In this document: positions 30,000 through 40,115 of the stretch, piece by piece
Layout: the number at the start of each line of letters is the position of its first letter
Numbering within the stretch: position 1 is the stretch's first letter
Assembly (NCBI GenBank): GCA_947579605.1
Contig: OX388314.1
Location: 25,244,000-25,307,999, forward strand
Length of the DNA stretch: 64,000 nt
DNA from: Athripsodes cinereus
Taxonomy: Eukaryota > Arthropoda > Insecta > Trichoptera > Leptoceridae
Reading direction: 5' to 3'
Position numbers and translations under genes: made by a program
Notes under the pieces: model-generated
Told to the model about the DNA's origin: nothing
The model's input: the letters and a program-made list of their open reading frames with translations, nothing else
Databases searched by the model: none

Positions 30000-30800
30000 T
30001 AAAAATAAATTTTGATAATATTAAGTTCCTACCTACATAGTAAACATAAAATGATCATCAGTTAATCTAAAAGTGACTGTGTTTTGTATAATTTAGTCAA
30101 TATTTTGAATAAATACAATCATGATGTATGCGTGTACAATTGTACACATTTTTTGCCATAACGGTATTCGCATTGACTTCTTATTAAATATTATTATAAG
30201 GAGTATTAATGTTTTTACAGGTGTCAACAATTTCATTTTACCGTTACTCTCTGATAATTTAACAAAAAATCTGTCAAACCTTACTGATCGTGTGGTCTGA
30301 TAACGAATCCTTTTCATCATAGAAACAGGAAACGCCTGCCTATTCATAACTCCATAGACACCACGCCCTTGTATTTATATCGTCTGTGGTTGCGGATTCA
30401 AAAAGTTTATCTATGAAATCGATCTTCTAAAATTTGAATTTTATTCAAAAGATTCTGCATTCTATTCTTACAGTTTTGTTTGTTTGACACGTGACAAATG
30501 AATGTTGTAGCAACACGTATAATATGCAGACACTTATTGTATAATTATTTTTTTGTATTTGGAACACTGAATAGAGCTTACTCCCCCGTCAGTATACAAG
30601 GCGACATGGTATTTTCTTGGAATAAGAAGATATTCTTATTCTTTTCGCCTTACAATACTTCTGTCGGGAACACAAGGTAAAAATAGCCCTCTTCTATTAA
30701 AATATTATATTCATATCCAGCGATCTCTTCAATACGACATTTTATTTGTACGAGGCCAACCTAGGAAGACTTGTATGTTTATTCCATGCAGTTAATACAC
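30000..30800. other. No recognisable gene
   Basis: The minus-strand 84-codon frame (30093-30347) and plus-strand 60-codon frame (30498-30680) show no motif. Confidence 0.4.
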
Positions 30801-30804
30801 TATA

Positions 30805-30850
30805 CTGTTCCCTCACGCCTTATCCCAAGTGGGGTAGGTAGAGAGAATGT
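30805..30850 (-). repeat. LINE-A 3' tip
   Basis: CCCTCACGCCTTATCCCAAG and TGGGGTAGGTAGAGAGAATG: complement of the LINE-A TWDTA-type terminus. Confidence 0.65.
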
Positions 30851-31187
30851 ATTTTATTTATATCACTGTATAATAAAGAAAATACGTGTCAGTGTTAAGC
30901 CAGAAAAGTAAATAAGACTTTTGCCTTGTTCTTCGGAGAATTCATCGCCACATTTGTTCTTCCATGAGTAGGATAGAACAACAAATGCCTCCGCAATCTA
31001 TTGTATGTGTGTGGTACATAAAATGGCAACTCTGTCAATATCATCGGAGTGTGTTTTATTCCATTCAATAATTTAAAAAAATGTCTGAGTATGAAATTTT
31101 TCCTCTTTTCTCGAGTGTTTCATAAACCTGAACATCCAGCGACAAACAATAAAGGTTAAATAAATGTGTAATATCCATAGGTTAGAC

Positions 31188-31485
31188 TAGAGGTTCCTGA
31201 TCTTTTTCGGTTTTCGGCTCCCTAAATAATCGTTTTTTTTTGCGGCACCCTTAATAAATCAGATTTTTTCCTAAATTTTTAACTGTCTCGATAAATTGAA
31301 AAACCTTCTTTTTTAAAATGCTGTATTCTTGGATTTTTGTCAGCTTACACGATTGTTGACGCAAAAAAATGAGAATTGGAAATTCCAAGAAAATTACCGT
31401 ATTGTTTAATTGAATATTTCGCGGCGCCATTATAACGGTACCGCGGCGCCTCGGGGAGCCTCGGCGTGCGCTTTGGGAATCACTG
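31188..31485. mobile_element. hAT-type MITE, 298 bp, perfect 8-bp target duplication
   Basis: GGTTAGAC occurs exactly at both borders (31180-31187 and 31486-31493). The right end complemented starts CAGTGATTCCCAAAGCGCAC, the familiar CAGTGxTTCYCAAA end of Charlie-like hAT elements; the left end TAGAGGTTCCTGATCTTTTT is a decayed version. CGGCTCC and GGAGCC repeat in inverted orientation inside. GC-rich segments (GCGGCGCC twice at 31420-31455) contrast with the AT-rich middle. No transposase. Confidence 0.87.
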
Positions 31486-31499
31486 GGTTAGACAATATA

Positions 31500-31965
31500 A
31501 ACATAAAAATAATATGCCACTCAAAAAAGACAAAAAATAAACAAGTTATTGTGAAGATTACATGATTCATATTGAATGTGCAATGACGATATTAGATATA
31601 TATTCTACATAATATGCCATAAATTAGTTGTTGTTTTTAACTTATTATTATTTCCTCTAATCTGATGATCGTGACCATATCATAAAGTAGCAAGTAGCAA
31701 CACAACCACCACCAACAACAGTACATAGCTTCCTCACATGCATATTATATTATATATTATTAATATTATTACATATTGTTGCATTATGTGTTATTATATA
31801 TTAATTTATTATAACCAAGTTACATTATTGCAGCTTCTATATTTATAGGTTATAAATATATTATTATCGAAATTAACTAGCGTTTAAACATGAGTTCGCC
31901 CAGAAAATAATAAAACAAATTCACCTACTCGTAAATACCTTCTGTATAAATGTTTTATCATATTT
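31500..31965. other. No recognisable gene
   Basis: Very AT-rich with many TATTATATTAATATT-type simple stretches. Confidence 0.45.
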
Positions 31966-31969
31966 ATTT

Positions 31970-32148
31970 TTTAAAAAAAAAAGATATACCTATCTGGGTT
32001 TGTTATAAACCCAAATACAACCTTATACACCTTTCACACTAATCTAAAAGCTTGTGCCGTGAAAGGGGAGTTTGCCGGCACCTGGGTTCGAACCACGGAC
32101 CCCATGTTCTGAAGGCCGAGACTACCTCCAGGCTACCGACGAACTCAT
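31970..32148 (-). repeat. SINE-D copy (tRNA-derived)
   Basis: Minus strand: GAGTTCGTCGGTAGCCTGGA, box B GGTTCGAACCCAGGTGCC, CCCCTTTCACGGCACAAGCT, GGTTTATAACAAACCCAG, and an A/T-rich end. The best-kept box B (GGTTCGAACCC) among the copies. Confidence 0.88.
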
Positions 32149-32227
32149 ATTTGTTATTATATAAATATTTATTATTATAAATTTATTTGGGGAAATTATA
32201 GGGATATAAATTTATTTGGGGAAATTA

Positions 32228-32863
32228 TAGGATGTATATTTGGGAAGTATGTTTACGAGGGATGGAAGATGCGATAGGGACATTGAAAGAAGGAAAGTGG
32301 CCGGTGCTAGAGTGAACGGTGCACTTCGACCCATTGTCAGCAATGGCAATGTGTCGAACATGGCTAAAATGCTGGTGCACAATACCATTCTGGTACCGTC
32401 ACTTACGTATGCAAGCGAGACATGGACGTGGCTGAAGAAGGACGAAAGTGGAATAAATGCAGTGGAGATGCGATCGTTAAGAAGAATGGTTGGTAAAACG
32501 CTGCGTGATAGAGTGAAGAATGAGGATATTAGAAGAATGAGCGGATGCAAGAAGAGTGTTGTGGACAGAATGCGCGTGAATAAACTACGGTGGTTTGGAC
32601 ACGTTGAACGAATGAACGAAGTAAGAATGACAAAGAGGATATACTTGTCTGAAAGAAAAGGTGTGAGGAAGCGCGGACGTCCGAGAACCACGTGGCTTGA
32701 TCACGTGGATCAAATTCTCAAGGACGGCCGCGTGTTGAGTAAGAGGAATCGACGTGCGTGTATGAGAAACTGTATGAATGTGGAGGAAGCGAAGGAAGTG
32801 TGTAAAGATAGATCTGTGTGGCGTTCCGTTCTCTCTGCCTACCCCACTTGGGATACGGCGTGA
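32228..32863 (+). pseudogene. LINE-A (TWDTA subtype) RT C-terminal region, longest open copy
   Basis: Open frame of over 200 codons with no stop: VYLGSMFTRDGRCDRDIERR, AGARVNGALRPI, VHNTILVPSLTYASETWTWL, NAVEMRSLRRMVGKTLRDRV, NKLRWFGHVERMNEVRMTKR, RGRPRTTWLDHVDQILKDGR, CKDRSVWRSVLSAYPTWDTA. This is the thumb and C-terminal tail of a non-LTR RT; the LRWFGHVERM and GRPRxxWLD blocks are typical of RTE-like and related families. The catalytic YADD and endonuclease are absent by 5' truncation. A directly repeated AAATTTATTTGGGGAAATTA (32178 and 32208 regions) marks the 5' junction. The 3' end passes into TATAGTATAG repeats at 32866. The open frame says this is a young copy. Confidence 0.87.
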
Positions 32864-32887
32864 GGGTATAGTATAGTATAGTATAGT
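32864..32887 (+). repeat. (TATAG)n tail of LINE-A
   Basis: Four to five TATAG units directly after the GGCGTGAGGG end of LINE-A. Confidence 0.85.
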
Positions 32888-32929
32888 AAATTATAGGGAT
32901 TGATTGTGTATTATTATTTAAAAGACTTC

Positions 32930-33068
32930 TAATTTGGGTTAGTTGGAAGATATCGCTTGCACGCGATAAACTCGCCCATTGTGCATGATAATTATTTGTA
33001 TTTATAATCTGTTTATATGTATGTTTTTTTAAGGCACAATAAAGTTTATTATTATTATTATTATTAAT
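32930..33068 (+). repeat. Family E-like 3' end with TTA tail
   Basis: TTTGGGTTAGTTGGAAGATA, GCACGCGATAAACTCGCCCA, then GGCACAATAAAGTTTATTAT and a (TTA)n tail. Same end type as 37917-38023 and 58430-58562. Confidence 0.72.
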
Positions 33069-33204
33069 GATTTTAAAATTTTAAATGGAATGTTACAATT
33101 TTGATTTTTGGTTGACAAATTTTAATTTTCTTGAATTGATTGACCTGGCGATTAACACCTTTAACTATTATGATTAGATTATACAGATTACACAGTTCTA
33201 GCAT

Positions 33205-33560
33205 ATGAAATGAAGACTCTAGGTGCAATCGCGGGCAAAACCCTTGAGAGACAGAGTCAGGATCACAAAAACAAGAAAAATATGCGAAACTGAAGATATC
33301 GTTAGCTGGAGAAGAAAGAGAAGATGGTTCTGGAGGGACCGTGTGGACCGCATGACTAGTGACAGATTATCCCACATCGCCGCGAACGAGACTCCACTAG
33401 GACAAAAATTGCCTGGAAGGTCATCTAAAAGATGGAAGTATAGTAATTTGGACTTCAGCGTCGCAAGAGGAGTCAAATTCCGAACAAACAGATCAATGAT
33501 CAACTACAAGCAGAAGAAGAAAAATAAGTTTCGTTGGAATGTTTATTGCAAGGAATTAAT
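33205..33560 (+). pseudogene. Non-LTR RT tail fragment with one frameshift
   Basis: MKTLGAIAGKTL in one frame, then RDRVRITKTRKICETEDIVS, RRKRRWFWRDRVDRMTSDRL and GRSSKRWK in the next. The layout KTLRDRVR...RKICxxEDIVxW...RRxWxxHVDRM...PGRPPKRW is the C-terminus of a further non-LTR RT family. A one-base loss between KTL and RDR shifts the frame. Nothing recognisable follows the KRW block in the same frame. Confidence 0.75.
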
Positions 33561-33724
33561 GTGATGTTGTATTGTATAGTTTCTAATGTATGTATGTTTG
33601 TATTTAACATTTGTTTTTGTGTATGATTGTATTGAATATTTTTATTATTTGCATGTTTTCTGTCAGCTTTATTAATATAAGCTCAATTTCTTCCAACTAA
33701 ATCGATTTTTCATGATACAGAATG

Positions 33725-33848
33725 AATGTAGTTAGTTCACTGACTGACAGTCTATGCCAGGATATGAGTTGCGGATCGTTCGAAGAGCTGAAGGAGGTCG
33801 CACAGGATAGAGCACAATGGAAAAAAAAATCAACACTTTTCTTCTAAC
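33725..33848 (+). pseudogene. Extreme C-terminus of a LINE RT
   Basis: The frame ends SFEELKEVAQDRAQWKKKST and a stop; xxEELKxxAQDRxxWK is the last helix before the stop in several non-LTR RT families. Short remnant only. Confidence 0.55.
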
Positions 33849-33849
33849 C

Positions 33850-34135
33850 AATACCCAGGATTAAAATCAGAGAGATATTTATTATACAGGACTTGAATAC
33901 ACCTTTTGAGAATGTCAAGAAACATACAAATAAATGAACAATTTAAAATATTTATGTCTATGATTTTAGCAATCCTGTTTGAATATTTTATAACATGCTA
34001 CTTTTTACGATAGTTAGTTATTTCAACAACTTTTTATAACTATTTATATTATTATTATAATAGTAAGTTTATAACGTGCTTTTAACTATAGCTGTTTATG
34101 TATACTGTTGCTTGCATTTAAAATATATGGAATGA
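33850..34135. other. No recognisable gene
   Basis: AT-rich. Confidence 0.4.
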
Positions 34136-34159
34136 TGTAAAATTCTATGTATATATAAC

Positions 34160-34388
34160 CTACTTCTATAACATAAACATAACATAACATCTATAGACAA
34201 TTCACACAGATCGGGCTAGTACTAACGCGATGACACAAACATATACAATGCACTAAACACATACATGCAACACCCAGACCCAGGACAATTTGAAAAAGGT
34301 CTTTCTTCATTTTGCCCTGGCCGGGAATCGAACCCGGGACCTCGTGACTCCAAGGCAAGAGCGTTAACTATGCGCCACACCGACCGTC
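34160..34388 (-). repeat. Second tRNA-derived SINE family
   Basis: Minus strand: GACGGTCGGTGTGGCGCATA (box A region), AACGCTCTTGCCTTGGAGTC, then a perfect box B (GGTTCGATTCCCGG) and a body containing GTCCTGGGTCTGGGTGTTGC, ending in ATGTTATGTT repeats. The head and the CTGGGTCTGGGTGTT body resemble tRNA SINEs known from moths. It is distinct from SINE-D. A second, shorter copy is at 40935-40982. Confidence 0.85.
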
Positions 34389-34544
34389 AACAACTTGAAG
34401 TAATTTTTTATTTTATTTTTATTTTATAGAGACACTCACAGAAAACTGACAACACTACATAAATTACAAACATAAAATAAGATCTGGCCAGTTCCCCAAT
34501 TAAGAGCGTCTACAGCATGGGTGACATCCGCAGTAATATTGTCT

Positions 34545-34735
34545 ATCCATCACGGCATCTCCCACGAATGGGGTAGCCAACAAAGTAACCGTGCAGCGGT
34601 GGCATAGGTACCGCTGAATTTCAGATGGTTAATGTCTTTATATTTCCAACACTTGCCTTTTGCAGGACACAAGAAAACTTACGGAGAAGAACGGGTGAAC
34701 TATTCTGTGCTGGGTGCTCCAAATGATTATGTTAT
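34545..34735 (-). repeat. SINE-B copy
   Basis: CCATCACGGCATCTCCCACG, AATGGGGTAGCCAACAAAGT, then AACACTTGCCTTTTGCAGGA and AAACTTACGGAGAAGAACGG. This explains the open frame at 34632-34862, whose apparent splice acceptor is part of the repeat. Confidence 0.75.
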
Positions 34736-34879
34736 ACCATATCATTGGGAGCACCCGGCAAATATCATATTACTGGGTGGTATGTTCCACGCTTTCGTTA
34801 GTTATAAAACTATAAAGGATTATTTTATGTCATCCTACTTACTTACCAACAGACTTGAATAATTATGTGGGGATTATAT

Positions 34880-35020
34880 GATCGAACAGGAGAGCATGCA
34901 TGAGGAATTGTATGACAGTGACGGAAGCGAAAGATGTATGCAAAGATAGAAGGAAGTGGCGCTCGATCCTTTCTGCCTACCCCGCGAGGGAAGCGGCGTG
35001 ATGGTATGTATGTATGTATA
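34880..35020 (+). pseudogene. LINE-A (AREAA subtype) RT tail with TATG tail
   Basis: The + strand encodes ACMRNCMTVTEAKDVCKDRR, then SAYPAREAA and a stop, followed by ATGTATGTATGTATATGTAT. Only the last 45 codons remain. The reading frame of this stub is intact. Confidence 0.8.
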
Positions 35021-35249
35021 TGTATATGATTATTGTTTATAGCAGTTGATTTAATAACTTTATGATTTACATGGTTAGTTGGTAGATATTCTGTGTAACC
35101 CACAACGCAGTTTTAATATTGTACCGGAGGCAGTAACTTTTTAATGACTTCTGTAGTTTTAAAGCTTCCTTCCCATCGTTCATGACGCTGAGATAACAAT
35201 AAATTAATAAAAAAAATAAAAATATCCATGTACAAATCTATGTAATATA

Positions 35250-35595
35250 CTATACTATACCATCACGTCGTGTGCCAGGTGGGGTTGGCAGAGAGAACCA
35301 AACGTCATGTTGATCTATCGCCTTACATACTTCTTTCGCTTCATCTACATTCATCCAGTTTATCATACATGCACGCCAGGTGCCGGTAAACTCCCCATTC
35401 ACGACACAAGCTTTTAGCTTACTGTGAAAGGTGTATTTGAGTTATATAACAAAACCCATATATATCTTTTTTAAAGAAAAATCTCTTACTCAACACGCGA
35501 CCGTTCTTGGGAATTTGATTCACATGGTAAAGCCACGTAGTTCATGGATGTCCGCGATTTCCTACACTCCCTCTTTCAGATAAGTGCACCCTCTA
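35250..35595 (-). pseudogene. LINE-A RT tail split by a SINE-D insertion
   Basis: CCATCACGTCGTGTGCCAGG and TGGGGTTGGCAGAGAGAACC begin the 3' end on the minus strand. After GCACG at 35373 a SINE-D piece intervenes, and LINE-A resumes at about 35487 with TCTTACTCAACACGCGACCG up to TTTCAGATAAGTGCACC. The order of insertion is clear: SINE-D landed in LINE-A. Confidence 0.75.
35374..35484 (+). repeat. SINE-D, 5'-truncated, inside LINE-A
   Basis: CCAGGTGCCGGTAAACTCCC, CATTCACGACACAAGCTTTT, GTGAAAGGTGTATTTGAGTT and ACCCATATATATCTTTTTT. The tRNA head before box B is missing. Confidence 0.78.
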
Positions 35596-35619
35596 ATGTA
35601 ATATACGGTACATACATAT

Positions 35620-35900
35620 ATACCATCACACTGTTTCACTGTTGAGGTAGGCAGAAAAGATCTAGCGTCACTTCCTCCTATCCTCGCATATACCTTTCCC
35701 TTCATTCACTGTCATACAATTCCTCATTTATGCTCTCCTATTCAATATGCTCAACAGGTGCCCATCCTGTAGAATCTGGTTTACATGATCTTGCCATTTG
35801 ATCCTCGGACGGCCACGTCACCGAGCACCACTCCTCAGCAGTCAAGTATATTTTCTTGGTCATTCTGTCCTCAATCATTCTTTCCACATATCTTACAAGT
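35620..35900 (-). pseudogene. LINE-A (AREAA subtype) RT tail
   Basis: CCATCACACTGTTTCACTGT is a mutated 3' end. The minus strand then encodes decayed CKDRRK, MTVNEG and LNRILQDGHLL blocks, WQDHVNQ, and GRPRIKWQD-like (TTTGATCCTCGGACGGCCAC) codons up to MTKKIYLTAEEW. It stops at about 35900 near a family E tail. Confidence 0.72.
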
Positions 35901-35924
35901 CTTATTTTATTTACATTCTCATTT

Positions 35925-36035
35925 CTATTGCATTTATTTATTTATTTTATTCTTCCACACTGGTTACAATATTTCAAATCAATACAAATATCAATTATAC
36001 AATTCAATGTACAGAGGGAGAGTTTATCGCTGGAA
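35925..36035 (-). repeat. Family E 3' end
   Basis: Minus strand: GCGATAAACTCTCCCTCTGT, ACATTGAATTGTATAATTG, and an AATAAATAAATAAAT tail. Confidence 0.72.
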
Positions 36036-36139
36036 TGTGATGTCTATGTAGGTTTCACCCACCTTCATGACCGCAGACAAATTATTCCTATTATCTTATA
36101 ATATTTGTAAACATCTGTAATTTTTCTTTTCGTTGTATT

Positions 36140-36250
36140 TAATTTCCAATAAAAACTCACTGATGATGAGTGACTACCCGAAAGCCCTCTAAGTTGAAAA
36201 TATTATTATTGTTCATAGTGAAAGTAATAGAGCGTTTTATTTGTGAATAA
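36140..36250 (+). repeat. Penelope-like 3' end with hammerhead-like core
   Basis: CACTGATGATGAGTGACTAC then CCGAAAG, followed by TAGTGAAAGTAATAGAGCGT, which aligns with TAGTGAAAAGTAAAACAGTG downstream of the Penelope-like ORF. CTGATGA at 36160-36166 and CGAAA at 36179-36183 are the two conserved hammerhead strings. Stem II between them is weak, so activity is doubtful. Confidence 0.5.
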
Positions 36251-36259
36251 TGACTTCAT

Positions 36260-36810
36260 TACATGCATTCAACCAGCCATCCGGTGAATGTTTAAATTGT
36301 CATAAAATAGGTAAATAAAAATAAATAAATAAATAGATAGTGAGCATTCTTGTGACTAACAAACAACGTGTTGACAACTTGATGTCTTTATTATAAGTGT
36401 TTTATTAACATTTTCCTGCAGTTATTGCTGTCAGTGAATTCAATTAAATTATCACGAGACGTCCACATTTCACAGATTTACCTACGTCCAAACGTTGATG
36501 ATTTTAATGTCGCATTGGAAACATAATAAAACGATGGACATATATACCACATACTCACAAAATAACTGTTATTGCGTTTGTTGTGTCAGGTTAATAATGA
36601 CGTGTTACTCACAAACAAAAATTAAAGATATTCAGGCTTAAAATTTGGCTAAAATTATTCCAGGCTAACAATTGTTTTTAGCGCATTGTGACCATAAATA
36701 TTTAATTTTTCTGTGATTTTTGTACTGTTTTCTTCTTGTGTTTAAGCATAATTATGTTAATTTGCATAGAGTGTAGAGAAATTATAGGTATTTATGTAAA
36801 TTGTATAAGT
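36260..36810. other. No recognisable gene
   Basis: AT-rich. Confidence 0.4.
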
Positions 36811-36812
36811 AT

Positions 36813-37128
36813 ACTAGCTGACCCGGCAAACGTTGTTTTACCATATACATTATGCTGTATACATTTGCCGTATACTAATAACGCTATCAAAAAATAGGAG
36901 TTGATGGTAAACAGGTGAAAATTTAGGGCTGTATGTATTTTAATGCCTCACCATAAAAAAAAATCGGGATGGACCACCCTTAACTTTAAGAGGTATGAAA
37001 AATGAATGTTGGTCGATTTTCAGACCTACCCGACAAGCACACAAAATTTCATCAAAATCGGTCCAGCCGTTTCGGAGGAGTATGATAACAAACACCGTGA
37101 CACGAGAATTTTATATATTAGATTATTT
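36813..37128 (+). repeat. CTGACCCGGCAAACG dispersed repeat, 316 bp
   Basis: Starts ACTAGCTGACCCGGCAAACG and runs through GGACCACCCTTAACTTTAAG, CAGACCTACCCGACAAGCAC and TCCAGCCGTTTCGGAGGAGT to CACGAGAATTTTATATATTA. This is a very widespread insect repeat; I recognise the family by its start and end. RTE-related non-LTR 3' end or SINE is likely, class not settled here. A 30-bp end fragment of a related type may lie at 56660-56690. Confidence 0.75.
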
Positions 37129-37244
37129 TATTTTGTTATTGTTTTTAACAAAGGCATCAGCCGTATATAGTTTAATAAAAAAAGAGCAACCATTTTCAAA
37201 ATTTAAATTAACTGAAATGCAACGAAATTAAATAAATTCGATTA

Positions 37245-37392
37245 TAAACCAACTGGGTCAATTGGCTTTGCGATCAACTCGCACTCTGTATATTGATTGT
37301 ATATAGGTACATAATTTGAATGTATTTCTCTATGAAAATTTTTGCAATCAATTTACAGTAAGAATGGATAAATAAATAAATAATTTGAACAC
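37245..37392 (+). repeat. Family E copy
   Basis: TTTGCGATCAACTCGCACTC, TGTATATTGATTGTATATAG and ATAAATAAATAAATAA tail. Confidence 0.7.
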
Positions 37393-37409
37393 CGTGGTTT
37401 TCCCGGTAA

Positions 37410-37600
37410 AAAATAGATCTTTTACTTTTTCCTGAAAGTTTATAAGTGTCCTGTAAATAGTAGTTTCTAAAACCTCATGTATAAGACAATTAATTCAGCG
37501 ATGAGGCATGTCACCCATCCTTAATCTCTTATTTATTGGCATGTAGAGGCTTATTACTTGCAATTAGTCCACTTGCTACCCTACTTGTGGGATATGCTGC
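37410..37600 (+). repeat. SINE-B copy
   Basis: GTGTCCTGTAAATAGTAGTT (diverged), TTCAGCGATGAGGCATGTCA, CACCCATCCTTAATCTCTTA, TTGCTACCCTACTTGTGGGA and ATGCTGCGATGG end. Confidence 0.72.
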
Positions 37601-37916
37601 GATGGGAAAGTTGTATATTAATTTGAATTTTCAGTACACCATGAAACAAGAAAAGAATAGGTATAACTAACATTTCCAGTTTAACCATGTCTTGTTAGCC
37701 AAGGATATATATTTGTTGTGGGTACGGGAGTCAGTAGTAATTTTGCTATTATTTTTTATTTTTTTATAATATTTTATTTTTAATTAAACAAACTGTTGTT
37801 TATTTATTGACACTGTCTGCGAGGAGTGGTATAACCAATGATGTCATCTAAATAAGTAGTAACAAGCGAAGAACTGTAAAGTTCAATTTATTATTGATTG
37901 TTATATTACTACACTA

Positions 37917-38023
37917 AAGAAGAAGAAAAAACATGGTAACATAACAATAAAATACATAATTTTGTGCAATGGGCGAGTTTATTGCTGAAGCGCAATATCT
38001 TCCAACTAACCCAAATTACATAC
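37917..38023 (-). repeat. Family E2 copy, near-identical to 58466-58562
   Basis: Minus strand: GGGTTAGTTGGAAGATATTG, CGCTTCAGCAATAAACTCGC, CCATTGCACAAAATTATGTA. Only about four differences from the second copy were seen over some 100 bp. Confidence 0.8.
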
Positions 38024-38029
38024 GCTTTC

Positions 38030-39050
38030 GAGTAATTATAGATGCTTTTTTAAACCATTGGAGAAAAGTCTCATTGCGAACTTTGTCTCTCCAAGTTATA
38101 ATAAGTATTTTTCTCTGTATTTAGTGTTCAAATGATTGTATTCTTCTCTCTGACCCATCAGTCGGTGTCCAACATGTCCAAACACATAACGGTCAAAAAG
38201 TATTTTGAGATTATAATGTGGAGTATAAAAGCAAAACCGCCTACTATTGAAAGGACCAAGACTACAATTGAAAGGACCAACATCTGAGGCTTAGTAATGT
38301 TTTCAAGAAACAATTTTTTTCTCTACATAATATTACGCCTCAAAAACATATATTTTTTGTTTCCGTATTTAACTTCTTGGCAAACAAAATATATTCTTCA
38401 AAATCCTCATAATAAATACTTTGTAAGACACTATCAAAAAGTCAAAATCAATATTTTACATGTAAATATTATTTTTAAATATTCAATAAAATTCAAAACA
38501 TTTTCAAAGGAATTAAGAACATGTGACTATTATTATTAACAAGGCAAAATAATCTATTGGGTAAAATTTATTATTTCCACTTGATCGTAACTCGTTACCT
38601 TTGTACTGAATGTATTAATATACTTTATATTTAAATCTTATTTATGCCAAAAATAATTCACATCATTCAATTATTTTGTAACTAGATTTAAGCCCTAGTT
38701 CAGTCATCTTTACACAAACTTCAAATGGAAAAAATCACCCAAAAACATATTCAAAAGATGATGAAGTTTCCATAGACGACATTTGTCCCTCTATTGCCCT
38801 CTCTCTACACTATCATGGTTATGTCTATAATATTCGGTAGCTAGCATACTAATAGCATGTAATAAAAATACAGGTTGTCTTCTCCGTGTCATAAAATCAT
38901 AAAGAGTGGGTCGTATATCACATCGTTATATTTCTCATCGTTTTTATTAAAGAACTATTTAAAACTTACAACTTGTGGGAACCTACTACCTACCCATAGT
39001 ATAGTATATAGTACTTATTCTACTTTACCTACTATCACGACATATTCCTC
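38030..39050. other. No recognisable gene
   Basis: The 80-codon (38297) and 101-codon (38875) frames have no motif; the latter overlaps family E at its end. A TTGAAAGGACCAA direct repeat occurs at 38248-38282. Confidence 0.4.
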
Positions 39051-39057
39051 AAATGAA

Positions 39058-39200
39058 ATTTGGGTTAGTTGGAAGAGATCGCGCCTTTGCGATAAACTCG
39101 CCCTCTGTATATTGATTGTATTTAATTTGAATGTATACCTTTTATGTAATTGTTTTTTATCAATGTACAGTAAAGAATGAATAAATAAATAAATAAATAA
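39058..39200 (+). repeat. Family E, reference copy
   Basis: TTGGGTTAGTTGGAAGAGAT, CGCGCCTTTGCGATAAACTC, GCCCTCTGTATATTGATTGT, CAATGTACAGTAAAGAATG and an AATAAATAAATAAATAA tail. GCGATAAACTCGC forms a small hairpin with the preceding GCGCCTTTGC. Confidence 0.8.
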
Positions 39201-39202
39201 AA

Positions 39203-39345
39203 TGAGGTAGCCAACAGACTTGTCGCATGAAATAAACATGAAAGCTGTCCTCTCCGTGCCAACAAAAAATTAAGACATTCGAGATGGGTAGTACCTAAAC
39301 GTCATCCCTAAGATTTATTTATTTTTTTGGAACGCCTGCCTATTT
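39203..39345 (-). repeat. SINE-B copy, partial
   Basis: GAGGTAGCCAACAGACTTGT, AACATGAAAGCTGTCCTCTC, CGTGCCAACAAAAAATTAAG and ATTCGAGATGGGTAGT; GGAACGCCTGCC near 39330 is the region before the 5' block. Confidence 0.7.
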
Positions 39346-39349
39346 ACTG

Positions 39350-39735
39350 GATAAACAGTAAAAATCATTATTACAAAAAACACCAGTAGAAAAACAGTAT
39401 TACACGTACTCTACACAAAATATTTTTTTATCATTTGCCTGGTAAAACTGACTGTAAATGATATATAAACAAACAAAAATACATTATAACAAATGGATAT
39501 AATTAATGTCTATGAATAAATTTGTCCTTTGGCATTATATTTACGTTTTTTTTATCCTTATTTAATACGTAGGTATCTGTTTAAAACCATAAATAATTCA
39601 ATATTTTTACATGGTAACCCAGCCCATGTGTTCATAAAATACAACATAGATGTTTAGTTTCATATCGTAAATATAACAAAATCAATTATACACGATTTTA
39701 TATGCAAATTTTATACATACCAAACTAAAGTAGCA
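39350..39735. other. No recognisable gene
   Basis: AT-rich. Confidence 0.4.
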
Positions 39736-39957
39736 TTAACATTGTTTCACTTTGGATGATTATCCACAGTGTCAGAGTCAACGATGTTCATCAAAAGTGA
39801 ACACGTCTGTTCACACTAATTTGTTCATCCTATGCTTGCACTGTCGAGTTACTCACGGTCATGTTGTATGTACTTCGACGTTTTTTCCTAAAAGAATAAT
39901 TGTATAAATAAAAAAATTAAAAATAACACTTTATAAAAATTAAAACAAATTAACAAT

Positions 39958-40115
39958 AGGGTTGACTGGAAGACGTTGCTAAGGATTGACTGGAAGACGT
40001 TGCTCAGCAACAAGTCCGCCCTTTGATCCAAATTATTTTAATTATCATGTTGTGTATTTCTTGTATATTTATATTGAGTTTGGCCAGTAAAGATTTTTTT
40101 TATTTTTTTTTAATA
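39958..40115 (+). repeat. Family E relative with duplicated head
   Basis: GATTGACTGGAAGACGTTGC occurs twice within 30 bp (39961 and 39985 regions), then TCAGCAACAAGTCCGCCCTT and TTGTATATTTATATTGAGTT. Confidence 0.65.

Noticed and set aside
32240..32863. The 207-codon frame as a host gene
   Set aside because: It matches six or more other fragments in the window and is a LINE RT tail with no catalytic part.
34632..34862. 76-codon frame preceded by a good splice-acceptor-like TTGCCTTTTGCAG
   Set aside because: The acceptor and the start of the frame are part of a minus-strand SINE-B copy.
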